A DNA stretch of 64,000 nt from Silene latifolia (GCF_048544455.1 NC_133537.1:71953634-72017633); one strand, 5' to 3'; counted from the stretch's first letter, positions 21,780 through 33,618 are shown. The notes: generated by a model not told the origin, from the letters alone. Program-made: numbers and translations.

Positions 21780-22490
21780 ACTCAAATAATATATAGATAT
21801 GGTGTACCACAACGTATCATAATTGATAATGGAAAACAGTTCGATAACCATCTAATGACAAGTTTAGGAGAGAAGTTTAAATTCAGACAGTACAAGTCAT
21901 CAATGTACAACGCTCCTGCAAATGGCTTGGCTGAAGGCTTTAACAAGACACTTTGCAACTTGTTGAGAAAAGTAGTAGCAAAATCAAAGTGAGATTGGCA
22001 TGAAAGAATTGGCGAGGCATTGTGGGCCTATCGCACCACATACAAAACTCCTACTCAAGCAACCTCGTATGCATTAGTGTATGGAGTAGAAGCCGTGTTG
22101 CCGTTAGAAATGCAGATCCCATCCTTACGCATTGCTATTCAAGAGGAACTTACAGAAGATGAAAATGACAAGTTACGTTTAGCAGAGTTGGAGGCACTCG
22201 ATGAAAAAAGACTAGAGGCCCAACAGAAGCTCTAATGTTATCAAGCAAGGTTGTCGCGAGCATTCAACAAAAAAGTACGTCCTCGTTCTTTTCAAGTAGG
22301 AGACCTAGTCCTTACAATACGAAGACCAATTATCACCTCTCACAAGCCAGTTGGTAAATTCACCTCTAAGTGGGATGGCCCATATGTGGTACAGGAGGTT
22401 TACACAAATGGCGCATACAAGATTGCGGATGAAGACGGTGTGCTCATAGGCCCAATAAATGGGAAATTTCTCAAACGTTACTACTCTTGA
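21780..22490 (+). pseudogene. C-terminal integrase of element D
   Basis: Continues in the same frame after TGA 21777-21779, with further stops at 21990-21992 (TGA) and 22233-22235 (TAA). The second and third catalytic residues are recognisable in IIIDNGKQF and NGLAEGFNK. The GPY/F-like module follows (KWDGPYVVQEVYTNGAYKI), ending KRYYS and TGA. No chromodomain is present, as expected for Tat. Confidence 0.85.
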
Positions 22491-22498
22491 AACAACGT

Positions 22499-22594
22499 CA
22501 TGCTCCTAAGCAAGAGCATAAACTGCAAGCCATGCTCCTAAGCAAGAGCGTAAACTGCAAGCCATGCTCCTAAGCAAGAGTTTAAACTGCAAGC
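22499..22594 (+). repeat. Three 32-bp tandem units
   Basis: Units at 22499, 22531 and 22563 begin CATGCTCCTAAGCAAGAG and differ at two or three positions. They lie just after the integrase stop. Confidence 0.9.
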
Positions 22595-22600
22595 CTCTAT

Positions 22601-22715
22601 GAACTACGTCGGCTTGGTCTTGTGAAGTACTGTTTCTACTTTGCAAGTACGTAGGCAACTTGGGTGAACATGTAGCCTGAGTGCAGCCATGAAAAAAAAT
22701 GTGTATCATACCTCA

Positions 22716-22766
<51 letters not shown>

Positions 22767-22875
22767 AAAAAAAAAAATTGAACTACGTCGGCTTGATCTT
22801 GCTAGTTGTCATATTTGTCACCTTGCAAGTACGTAGGCAGCTTGAGTGTACATGTAGCTCGAGTGCAGCCATCCC
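22601..22875 (+). repeat. Direct repeat with ACTACG...CGTAGGCA module
   Basis: GAACTACGTCGGCTTG with a downstream TGCAAGTACGTAGGCA and TGAGTGCAGCCAT (or a variant) occurs at about 22601-22690 and again at 22780-22873. The CAA microsatellite lies between the copies. A related module follows integrase in element E (38438-38486). Confidence 0.75.
22715..22778 (+). repeat. CAA microsatellite with A-run
   Basis: About 16 uninterrupted CAA units followed by about 13 A. Confidence 0.95.
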
Positions 22876-23349
22876 TCCAAACAAACACCATTTCCGTGAA
22901 GCCTTGATAATAGTCTTCAACAAGTCTTCACGAAACTCTATAAGATAATTCGGTCTTCAAAAGCGTCAATGGTCTTTGAAAGACTCCAATACTCGTCGTG
23001 AAGCATTTCTCTTCAAGAGGCTTGAATCACCGTTAAATCTCCAGTCTTCAATATTTATAGACACTTCAAGATACATTAGTTATATTCAAATCCATGTATG
23101 AGCTCTAAAATAGCCTAAACGGTTCTGAGAAGCAAGAAGCAGCTTAATTAGTCTTCAAATAGTCTGCCACGACTTCCATCGTCTTCAAATAGCCTTCAAG
23201 ACTTCCATCCTCTTCAGGAATCTTCAAGTAATATAATCTTCTTCAAGTAACTGTATAATATATACTTCGAAGAAACTTCGAAATTGTTTTCACATTGTCA
23301 TAATCTTCAGTCATTGGAGTGAATAATCTCCAAAGCTTGGCCGCCATAA

Positions 23350-23795
23350 TAACTCATATGATAACCGAAATGACCCAGTGGATTCATTGCGTGGTAGTTC
23401 ATATGAGATTTGAAATAACACATGCTTGTAGTCATCTCCAACAGTTGATGGGTTCACTCCATGGTGGCTCACATGTTAACCGAAATGACCCAACGGGTTC
23501 ATTGCATGGTAGCTCATGTGAGAATCGAAATCATGTCTCCACAGAAATCTTCAATGCTTCAATGCTTGACAGCTCGGCACTCAGTATCATGGGCTCACAT
23601 GTTAACCGAAATGACCCAGAGGGTTCATTGCATGGTAACTCATATGAGAATTTGAATGACCTCCTAGGAAAAATCTTCAAAGCTCCACCTCAGGCTCGAC
23701 ATGGAATATGATGAAAGTCTTCAGAAATATAGCTATCACATGATAACCGAAATGACCCAGTGGGTTCATTGCATGGTAGCTCATGTAAGAATTAA
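23350..23795 (+). repeat. Four dispersed copies of a 55-bp unit
   Basis: Copies at about 23356, 23472, 23596 and 23738 share ACCGAAATGACCCA, GGGTTCATTGCATGGTA and CTCAT(A/G)TGAGAAT. They lie 115-140 bp apart within otherwise unrelated sequence. Confidence 0.85.
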
Positions 23796-26728
23796 AATGA
23801 CCCGTCCGAAGAAATCTTCATCTATTGAAATGTCAGGTTCAACACGCGGACACATATACTTGGAATGCTATGACCTAGCTAGAATAATAAAGCCTCCAAC
23901 TTCGACGACTCGGTTCAAACATCGCTCCAGAGTTCAAAAGCAGCTACAATATTCTTCAAAGGGCTTGACAAGCTTCGAGTCTTCATAACATTTGAGTATC
24001 TTCAGGCTTCAAATCTTCAAGCTCCATTATTCCTCTAAATACTTTCAGAGTTAAGTCCTCAAAGTCTTCAAGGGGCTTCAGTCCTTGAAAGTCGCATCAA
24101 CGGTCTTCAGAAAGCTTCAGGCCCTCATACGACCTCCAATATAGCTCAAACAGCTACAAAAAGCAATAAGCAGCTTGATAGCCTTCAAAGCTTCGACATT
24201 TTTTCGAGATGCTTGCACAACCTGTATGTCTTCAAGAAGTTCCAATGGTCTTCAGATCTTCTAAAGGCTTCATAATTTGATAAGCTTGACCAATCTTCAA
24301 AAAAAATCTTCAAGGAGCTCGGCAACCTTCCAATGGTACGAAAAGCTTGATAAGTCTTCTAATGTCAAGAAGTAAGAACAATGCTGACAATAAGTGAAAA
24401 ATTCTTGATGAAGTCCCGAACATTCTTTGCGAGGCTTACACGGTCTCTCATATCCCGGGGATCTTCATATTCCATGGTGGTCCTCAAACTACAGGCCCCT
24501 GCAAAAAAAAAAATGATGAGAAGCTAAATTAATCTCAAAGCAATGCAAAATTGTGGGTGTTTTGTTGCGAAGGCCAAGTAAGTTGATATATACAGAGCAT
24601 GAGTTCATTATACACCTGAACCAAACAAAAAAAATCTAAAGTTAGCTATGTAAGTAATACGGAGTACTTGTTAACAAAGTTGAAGGAATGAATAAATCTA
24701 AGGTTAAATTGAACCATAAAAGGAAAGAGAGCAGCGAGATATCAAGTCTCGCTAAATTCTCAGCAAAAATGTCCAACAAGGTGTTCTACGGAAACATGAA
24801 CTAGGTCTCTGCTTTACCTAAATACAATATTTTGTAAGCAAATCAAATATGGCCACACCATCCCATTGTTCAACTACTGCAATAGGCCAACACTAGGTCG
24901 AAGTGTCCAGTTCGCCAAGCATAACGATGAGCAAGTGGAGGAGTCTCTAACCATAGCGTGCACACCTCTCGCTGATAAGTAAAAACAGGAGCAAATAATC
25001 ATCGACTTTGAACCGATACAAGGAAAAGACAGTAGCTCTTGAAGTTTGAATGCATTCGATCCTCCTGTTCTTAAAAAAAAATTGTGGTGAGGAAGTCGAA
25101 GTAGCTAACTGCACCTGCACAGCTCCCCGAATCCAAGTGTGCAATTGCAATCCATAAACAGTTCGGATATTAAATTTACTCAAAAAAAAAAAAAAAAAAA
25201 AAAACTAGAGATTCACGATCAAGATACCGAACCCTTCGTTCAAAATAATCTTCGCAAGCTCTATGCGTAAGCAATGATAATATCAGCTCTACATCAAAAT
25301 GAGGTCAAATATGAGAACTATAATTCAAAGTTTGCTCATTAAAAGTTCAGTTTGAACAACAAAAAAATACAGAGTACAAAATTACTTAAAAAAAATGCAG
25401 TTGAGACTAGGATCACGAGATCAATCATGGTTCAACATTAACGAATAATCTGTCATACAAATAAACCAAACAAAGAAATGGTCAAGAGTTCGGAAAACAC
25501 GTAAAGCCTCAAAAGGATATTTCAATAGTGAAAAATTCCTCAAGTCAAAGCAATGCAATGATCAAATTTGCTGGATGCGGTCAAATTATTCGAGTACTGC
25601 AACAAGCGAACAAATACCGCGACGACAAACATGATGATAGGCCGAATACTGGAGGTAGCTATGACGACCACCATGAATAAGCCAAGTCACCGCAAACATG
25701 GTTGTAACCAAGGATATGAAAACAAGAGTAGATAATATTCAACTTCAAACCAGTACATGAATGGACCTGCGTGGTGTTCTTGATAGCGGTGACCCCTTTC
25801 TTCTGGTTTTGAAAAAGTCGAAAATGGTACTTGAACTTGTCGCTCCAAATTCATGTCAGTAGTTATCAATGACCGTGAATCTCAGTGGAGTTTGGCTTGT
25901 AAACGGTTCACTTCGATGCACTGAGAGGAAGAAAGCAGGAGAAGGTGAGATAGAAACCAAGTACAGAGTACAAGTAGGAACCCCACTCAAGTTTGGGGTG
26001 GGATGAACCTGGTTTCCTAAGATGTCCCTACAAAGAGAAAGAAGGCAGATGAATACAAAGATGTTGGTAGTGACAAGAAAGCAAAGAGCAAAGAATATCC
26101 CAAATGTACAATTACAAGAAGGATGATTATAAGAGTATATAAAGAGTAACTATTGCTATTTTTGATTACCTTCAACAAGAGCAATGTGAGAGTTTGGATG
26201 TATGGTCTGAAGATGCAAAGTCCGTCAAATATATATACACATTTTGAGAAAATTGCTTGCCCTTGAAGTAAATCTTGCCGCCTATAACCTCTAAAAGGAC
26301 CAATGAAAGGAGCCTTGAGAGAATTATTTTTGAAGTGCCTAAGATCGGTTAAAACATTTCTATGTTGTGAACTTCTTACCTATGATGTCAGGGTGCACGT
26401 AATCATGAGAAATTATTCACAAACATGGATAGATGAGAACCGCAAAAAATTGCGACATTTTTAAATTTAAGTGTCATCCGTCAAGGTTATAAAATGACCA
26501 GGGTGAAGAAAATTCAAGTCTCATCCGTCAAGGTTACAAAATGACCAGGGTGACATAAACATCACACGGTGCATAACCAGTCATCCGCCAAGTCAGATAA
26601 TGACAGGATGGCCAAAAAATGCTATCGGTGCAACATGATGGATGCCCGTCGACTTCCAAGTCAAACCAAAAGAATGTGTCGAGACCCTGCCACGCTAAAA
26701 CACTTCGAAAGTGGGCATGACAAAGTCT

Positions 26729-26741
26729 CGAGGGGGCAATT
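26729..26741 (+). promoter_or_regulatory. Polypurine tract of element D
   Basis: CGAGGGGGCAATT directly precedes the 3' LTR. Confidence 0.75.
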
Positions 26742-27425
26742 TGTAGGCACTGAAATTTTATTTAAGTGTCGAAAATACAGAAATTAATTAATTTGAGTTA
26801 ATAAATTACTCAATTTAATTATTTTTGTCCCTTTTAAATCAAATTTGGGTCATTCCGAGTTATTCGGACCAAACAGAAGTCAATTTGGGCTAATTTCCCA
26901 AATAAGCCCAATAAATGGGCCCGCAACCCTAAGCCCAAGAAAGCCCGAACTTTTTCTATAAATAGAGCGAAGTTCATTCATTTCAGATATAAAACTCGAA
27001 GATAGAAAAACTCGAAGAAAAGAAAAGCTCTGGAATTCTCTCTGAAAATCTCGAGAAATTTAACGTAAACAGTCAACAAGCACAACAAATTCGTGCCGCC
27101 TGCGCAAGAAAACTCAAACATTCAAACTCGAATATTCAAACATTCAAACTCGAATATTCAAACATTCAAGAGAGACTCAAGTCGTTCAACCCTCTCAAGA
27201 ATACAAGTCAACGTCGCGCGTAGAGTGCATATACCCTCTACACGCGCACCCCCTGCAAAATGCACGCGCACCTCCTACGTGGATCGTGCACGCGTACCCT
27301 GTTTGTTTAGTTAGAATCAGAGGATTATTAGAGATTGTACACGAACTTTTTCTGATATTAATAAAAACTCATTTTGTTTACTTGTTTTGTATTTCACTTA
27401 TCGCAATACAAAATTTGTCGTTACA
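26742..27425 (+). repeat. 3' LTR of element D (684 bp)
   Basis: TGTAGGC...GTTACA, followed by target duplication ACAAC (27426-27430). It lacks one ATTCAAACATTC-type unit present in the 5' LTR. TATA at 26957-26965. Confidence 0.93.
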
Positions 27426-27796
27426 ACAACATTGTCAACTCACTACCATGGCTCCCCTAATCCTAACATAGAGAGAATTAGCTACTCATGCTATTAATGA
27501 TATTAACAATAATACCAATAAATAAGCTAATAAGAGACATAATAGATGAGTAATAAAGACTAATCATAAACTAATAACAATAATAATTAAACATAAATTA
27601 AGAACAAGGATTAAGAAGAAACAAAGGAGAATTAAATTAAGAGTAAATAGTGAAGAAGGATTACAAATCGAGATCCGGAATTAAGAGCAAAGTCACATAG
27701 TAAAGGAGAAAGGAGAAGTCTGCTTTAGAGATTAATTAAGAGTAATAGAGTATAAAGTGATAAAAGATGAGATAGTTTAACCTAATGATGCCTTCA

Positions 27797-27807
27797 CCTT
27801 ATATAGG
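27797..27807 (-). promoter_or_regulatory. TATA box of the 5' LTR of element B
   Basis: CCTATATAAGG on the minus strand, about 75 bp downstream of the dyad array. Confidence 0.65.
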
Positions 27808-27882
27808 GAAGCGTTTATTAACTTAAACTAAAGACTAATTAAGATAAACACGGAATAGAAAATCCCGTGTAAATTAGCAGAG

Positions 27883-28070
27883 TACTCGATCGAGGTATTT
27901 CATTCCTTTCGATCAAGCAGTTCTTCAGCAAATCCTCTCGATCGAGCAAGAACGGCCTTTGATCGAGAACCTCCAGGTTAGCACCCTTCGATCGAGTTCA
28001 GCAGGGACTCGATCGAACTCCAACAACCGTCAAAACCACTCGATCGACCAAGAAACCTCTCGATCGAGTG
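27883..28070. repeat. CTCGATCGAG dyad array in U3 of the B 5' LTR
   Basis: Eight copies or close variants in one uninterrupted block. This is the intact counterpart of 8621-8739 plus 10163-10231. Confidence 0.9.
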
Positions 28071-28722
28071 CTCAGCCACTTAAAAAGAGCTTGAACATGT
28101 TTGGTCAGCTTCAAGAGACTTCTTCCACACTTCCCGAGACACAACACTTCCGCTCTAGTCCTCCATCTCCATAAATGCATGCTGGAGGGACTGAATAAGG
28201 CACGATTTCACCACTTTGAGGTCAGTTCCTGCAAATGAGACGAAACAAACCAAAGTAGCCTATTCGGGGCATTTTGCAATACAAAACTATAAAAACGAGA
28301 TGAAAATTGTAGATACCTCATTTCTGCACCTCCCGCAAACCACCCGGTGATGATTGGGCCGCATGTTTGGTACGCGGAACGATTTGTGACAGTTCGTAAG
28401 TTTATCGTCAAGTGATTGCTCAAACGCTAATGTCTACCTCTTAATTGTCATCTACGCACCGATACGGTCATTTTGACAGTAATTAGAGTACATTTGGAGT
28501 CCGGGCCTAAAACCGTCTTCATTTTCTGATAACCGCTAAATCCCGAGTCAGAATGTTCTGGAATGTTCCGGATATTTCTAAATCTTTCACAATCTTTTAT
28601 TTTTTGGTAAAGTATTTTCCGTAATATTCACACAAAATATTAAGGAAAATAAGATTATCCCGTCATTCCATAAACCATACACGGACATCTTTCTTCCGCA
28701 GGAGGAAACCACACTGGGAAAA

Positions 28723-28790
28723 CAGACGCGGCAGTCTTTGCGCCTCTTCCAAGAGACGCAGTGACTGCTGCGCCTCTTCCCAGGTCCTTT
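28723..28790. repeat. GCAGC/GCTGC dyad module upstream of the LTR E TATA
   Basis: Units of the form ACAGACGCAGC-N4-GCTGCGCCTCTTCC. Here they are partly degraded, and they end about 85 bp upstream of the TATA box. Clearer copies of the dyad CGCAGC-N4-GCTGCG are at 29328, 29920, 46748 and 47317. Confidence 0.8.
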
Positions 28791-28875
28791 TCTGCGTATT
28801 TTTCGTATCTTTTCATATCTATTCGAGATTCACTTCCAAAGTTTCTCCGAAAACCCTATTCCTTCACGTGATTAG

Positions 28876-28884
28876 TATAAATAG
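28876..28884 (+). promoter_or_regulatory. TATA box of the 5' LTR of element E
   Basis: TATAAATAG, conserved at 46296-46304 in the 3' LTR. Confidence 0.75.
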
Positions 28885-30642
28885 GAGCCTTCGCTCCTCA
28901 TATTTCTCACGCGAATGTCCGCCCTTCTCTTCTCCGTTTGCATTCTAGACCACGTTCTTACTTTTTGGCGTCTATGTGCTTGAACATTCGACCACGTAAG
29001 CTCGGATCCTTTTGAGTACCAGCCTCGTTTGCATGACCGACCAATTTGACCAACTCCACATCAATCAACTTAATTAATCTTAATCGTTTTCCTCTTACGA
29101 GGGCACTTTCGTTGCATTCGAGTCGAGCATCACTAATCGTAAACTTAGTTTATCTCGTTTCGTCAAACATGTAAGTATGAGGGTGTAAATCTCTCTTCTA
29201 TTTATTGTTATTTACTTTTTGTATCATTAATGTAAGGTTCATGTCGAAAATACTTCTTAAAACCGATTTATAAACCATGCTTTAAAACCCTTTTTACGGA
29301 TTACCAGAAGATGACCGTCGAGAAAGGACGCAGCAACTGCTGCGTCTCTTCGAAGGGATGCAGCACATGCTGCGCCTCTTCGTGAGGCTGCCGCAGTTCC
29401 TGCTTCCTTTCTTCTTCCATCGTCCTCTGTCAATTCGTCGTTCATTATTTGTCTTCGTTTGTTCTTCAATTCCTTGACATAATAGCATAATAATTTCACA
29501 TGTATATTGTTTATCGTCATTAATATGTATAATTCATCGTTAAATCCCGACTTAAATCCCAAGTAATCCAATATTTGCGGGTTTTCGTCATTAAAATCAA
29601 TCCGGGTTGTAGAGATTCGATTCTTTCATATTGAGTTTCTGGAATTCGACCTTTGATATATTTCCATCTGTCTATTCGTCATTAATTTGTCATATTTAAC
29701 CTATTTGGTTCACCTATGTCACTAATCAATCTTTCATTCATGTAATTAATTCGTTTGCATTTGTTTCATCGATGTTTTATTGCTTTTATGACCCATTCGC
29801 ATGTAATTAACACATTAAATCACTTTCATCCGAGTCGAATATCATAATTAATCCTTAAATTCACCAATTAACATTAACGATTTGCAGTTCTGGCTTCACC
29901 GCCAGAACTCACCCTTGGAACAGACGCAGCAACTGCTGCGCCTCTTCCAGGTAGATTTCTGTCTTTGAACTTCCGTTCTGCCTTGACCTAGTTCTAGGTT
30001 ACGTATTAATTAACTACTATTCATATTATCGCCTACTTCCTGTTTGCTTATGTGTTTATTTATTTCTTTTCTCAAAATCATCCGTTTTGGAAGTATTTTC
30101 GACATAAATCAATTGAACCCAATGTAATTATTGTAATTTTCTTTTTGTGATTATTTTATTTTTTTATTGTATTTCTTTGTGTGCCTTCACATGTAATTGA
30201 ACTTAAATCCCTACTTTGACATTTATTATATGCTAAATTAATTGTTCACCGACTTAGTCTAAATTCTCACATGTTAGGATTAAAACTTGGATGTTGCATT
30301 GCATGCATATAATTGACGATATATCGAGTATAGATAATTTCCCTAATCATTAGTAGAGGCCGCTATCGAGGCGGGCGGGATTAGGTGTTCGATCAAAAGA
30401 GGTTCGTACCCTCACCCCTTACTCCAGATCTCTGTGAACATCTGTGTTCATTGGCATCCACGAGAGTCATTCTAGACATATAATGCTAAGGGTAACGAGT
30501 TCTTAGTATTCATGTCACTACTTTGTGTCTTGACATGGCACGAGGTATTCGAACGGTTTCCAATTTTCCACAATAAATTGGTGGTGACTCCACAAATGCA
30601 AACGCTTGTTTCCCAAGCGCCCCCGTGGCCCATGTCCACAGT

Positions 30643-30660
30643 TTGGCGACTCCGCTGGGG
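30643..30660 (+). promoter_or_regulatory. Primer binding site of element E
   Basis: TTGGCGACTCCGCTGGGG starts two bases after the LTR. It is of the TGGCGACTC type common in Tat elements. The tRNA is not assigned. Confidence 0.75.
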
Positions 30661-31374
30661 ATAATACACTTACGTGTAGCCAAAAGGGTGAAACTTGAAC
30701 AAAGTTAGGGAATAGTTTGTACAAGACAATTGTCGATTTTCATAACTCGGTCTTCCTAGACCGTTTTATTCGGCCTTCCTAGGCCCAACCCAACCCATTC
30801 GACCAATCGTCCCGTCTAAACGGTCCTAATTCTTATTTGGGCCTAAGGATGGATAGCGATTGACGTCATCCATACCATGGTACTTACTCTTGTTTGTATC
30901 AAGGACTTTCACTACTTGAGGAAATGGACTAGAAATCGGCCTTACTATTGTTTGGTACGAGCCTCTCCACAGACTTCGGGTTTGATTGTTCGGTATGGCA
31001 ACCCACCTTTTAAACCAAAACCCTTTTAAATGCACTCAGCATCCCGTTATAATGCTTGTATAAATGTTTGTACCTTACGTGATCACCATTTCTAAACGAA
31101 ACCATGATGATTTTTGTAAAATCAAAACCCCTTTTAAAATGTAAATTTCGAAAAAGGCCAATGATTAGCGCAAAACCGAGTCAAAACTCTGTCCATTTGT
31201 CAAGTCAAATTTCGGGCCTAAGCCCATTTCAAAACCTCACTTCGAGTCCACTCCTACAACTACACTAAAGTTGACTAGGACCAACATTTTTCAAACCTTG
31301 TCATTTCTTCAAAAGCTCACTGACACAAGTGGCACACACCCACTTCATGAGTCAAAACATTTCTTTCTTAGCAA
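30661..31374 (+). other. 5' leader of element E
   Basis: About 0.7 kb between primer site and gag without a credible ORF. It contains CCTAGACCG/CGGCCTTCCTAGG-like repeats near 30760-30790. I see no other feature. Confidence 0.5.
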
Positions 31375-33618
31375 GTGTGTTATAATGGTCGATCGTGTTT
31401 TCATTCGTCGTCGATCTCTTATCTAGTTTCCAAGAAGCCCGAAACAAGCGACTTCAATCAACTCCAAGATAGTAATGATCGAATCCTAACCGCGCTAGCT
31501 CAACTCCAAGTTACTCAAGACCAAGTGTATGATCGCCTTGACACCATCGAGGGCCGGATCTATACCGTAGAAACGAGGTTGCCTCCTCGGGAAAGCGAAG
31601 TCGTTGATGATTTCGTGAATGACTTCAGGGACGAAAACCCTCCCATGGGTAAGACTGCAGCTGAGAAACGAATCCAATACTTAGAGGAGCAATTGATGTA
31701 TCTTAAAGGGGATGACATTTATAAGGAGAATAATCGCAAGTATGAGGCCGTGAGTTCCAAGTTGCCGACCAACTTCAACATGACGGATATCCCTAAATTC
31801 AAGGGGCATGAAAACCCTTTTAACCACATCCGTGCTTTCAAGGACTATATGTCTATCAAAGGCATCAAACCTGAGATGTTCTTAAGGATCTTTCCTTCAT
31901 CTCTTAACACCATCCCAAAGCAATGGTTCTACTCTCTAGAACAAAAGAAGATCGCTACTTGGGAAGACGCCGCGGTCGAGTTTGCTAAGCAATATGCGGG
32001 TAATGCTGAGATCCAAGTTAACATGCGCATTTTAGAGGTTCTTACCTAAAATGACAAAGAAGGTTTCACCGACTTCCTAAGTAGGTGGAGGAAGACTAGT
32101 ACCCAACTAGTTGAACGCCCGGATGAGGCTACCCTTGTGGAGAAATTCGTGGACAACTTAAAGCCCATCTATGCCAATCATTTGAGGTACCAAAACATTA
32201 AAACTTAAGAGAACTTAACCATACTAGGAACAAGGATCGAAGATGACATCCGTAAAGGGCTCTTGTCCAAAACGGTAGGTCGAGGACATCAAGGCTCAAC
32301 AAGTCGTTCTTACGGCTCCACTAGCAAGACCGATGAAGTTAACCTCCTCGAGCCATCCAAGAAGAGTGCCCCACCAAGGAAATTTACAAATCTTGGGGTC
32401 TCTTACTCCAATGCTCTAAAAAGGTTAATGAAACAAGGCAAACTCCAACCCATAGGACCTACGCCCGAACCTGAAAAGAAGTCCAAGTTCTGGGACGATA
32501 ACTCATACTGCGAATATCATAGGGGTAAGGGGCATGACAAAGAAAAATGCTACAAATTGAAAAATGTGCTTCAAGACATGATCGAGGATGGTCGACTACC
32601 AATACCGCCGGGAGGTAAGCCCAACAACACTCAGAATCCTCTTGGAATTCTAGTGATCACAAGTGAAGAATCTACCTTAGATTGTTCACACCTCATTTCT
32701 CTAGTCGAAGACAAGATCCACGCGATCGAGAATGAAGGGTTATACTCTACCGTCTCCCCTACCATTGCCGACTTCATCGCATGGGCAAGAAGTGTGGATA
32801 GGCAAGTTTGGGAATTGGAAAATATGGTGACAACTTTACATGACCCCAATGCGACACCCAAAGAACATGCGCCACTAATCTTTTCTCAAAATGCCACTAT
32901 GCAAGAAATAGTCGTCGTGGTTAATAAACTAGTCGACCAAATCACACAATTAGAGAACGAGATCATGAGAATGAGGGAACTAGCTACAGTCAATGGAGTA
33001 TGGGCCGATGACGATGAAGACGAGTATCTCATTGAACACTCCCTAGTCAAGGAAATAGTCCAAAATGGTGAAGACCAAGATGTGGACCACCTAACTCGTT
33101 CGGGGCGTCCATATCAAAGTACTACTCCAAATGGTCCAACCAACGGTATCACACCAAATGATAATGAAGATGACTTTACTGATCATTTGCTCAAGAAATT
33201 ACAGAAGACAAAGGTTGATCTTTCAGTCTGGCAATTAGTAGCAAGCTCATTCCCACATCGCCAAGCTTTACTGCAAGCTTTGGCCAAGCTAAATGTAGCA
33301 CATAACTCCACACCCGACGATGTAGTCAAATTGGTATTCCAAGAATCACCGAAGCTAAGTAATCCTATTACTTTCTCAGACGAAGATTTGCCACCCTTTG
33401 GCGCTAATCACAACTTGGCTCTTTACATCACCGTCATTTGCTTAAAGAAGAATGTGCAAATGACCTTGGTAGATGATGGCTCTGCGGTCAATGTCATACC
33501 CCTGAAAACGGCATACAAACTAGGCATGAAAGAATCGGATTGGACCCCTACCAATCAAGGTGTTCGTGCATATGGATATGATGGTACACGACGAAAGGTT
33601 GTAGGACTCGTAACCTAA
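31375..33618 (+). pseudogene. gag and start of protease of element E, two in-frame stops
   Basis: One frame throughout, with TAA at 32047-32049 and 32206-32208. The N-terminus is a coiled coil (LQDSNDRILTALAQLQ). The gag core follows, with IPKFKGHENPFNHIRAFKDY, GIKPEMFLRIFPSSL and QWFYSLEQKKIATWEDAA. A Cys-His motif CEYHRGKGHDKEKCYKLK lies near 32509-32560. At the end protease begins with MTLVDDGSAVNVIPLKTAY, where D-D-G-S replaces the more usual D-G-G-S. The frame is lost at about 33610. The true start is unclear; the first codon of the open frame is GTG. Confidence 0.82.

Larger units (their letters stand above)
22491..26741 (+). other. Long non-coding 3' region of element D
   Basis: A 4.25 kb stretch without a credible ORF on either strand. 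It holds three 32-bp tandem units, a CAA microsatellite, a duplicated ACTACG...CGTAGGCA module, four dispersed copies of a 55-bp unit, an A-run at about 25183-25203, and a repeat with CATCCGTCAAGGTTA (26473-26600). Two weak antisense stretches (25183-24947 and 25869-25687) resemble each other but carry no domain I recognise. Confidence 0.7.
14294..27425 (+). mobile_element. Element D: Tat-lineage Ty3 retrotransposon, 13.1 kb, complete ends
   Basis: Two LTRs (14294-14985 and 26742-27425), a perfect target duplication ACAAC, a primer site, gag, protease, RT, two RNase H domains, integrase, a 4.2 kb non-coding 3' region and a polypurine tract. The second RNase H and the Tat-type gag Cys-His motif place it in the Tat/Ogre group. 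The LTRs differ by roughly 17 substitutions by eye (about 2.5%) plus a repeat-unit indel, so the insertion is fairly young. All coding regions are nevertheless broken. Confidence 0.93.
27426..28307 (-). repeat. 5' LTR of element B, piece 2 (U3 and promoter)
   Basis: Resumes after element D and runs to 28307, where element E enters (AAAAT 28303-28307 duplicated at 48046-48050). It contains TATA CCTATATAAGG (27807-27797) and the dyad array 27883-28070. It preserves the uninterrupted target sequence of solo LTR C. Confidence 0.92.
28308..30640 (+). repeat. 5' LTR of element E (2333 bp)
   Basis: TGTAGATACC...GTCCACA. TATAAATAG at 28876-28884, followed immediately by a short GGAG-CCTTCG-CTCC stem. 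GCAGC/GCTGC dyad modules lie at 28723-28790, 29322-29403 and 29917-29951. Confidence 0.93.

Noticed and set aside
27883..28070. CRISPR-like look of regularly spaced palindromes
   Set aside because: Repeats are only 10-12 bp, spacing is irregular, and the locus is a plant LTR with no cas genes.
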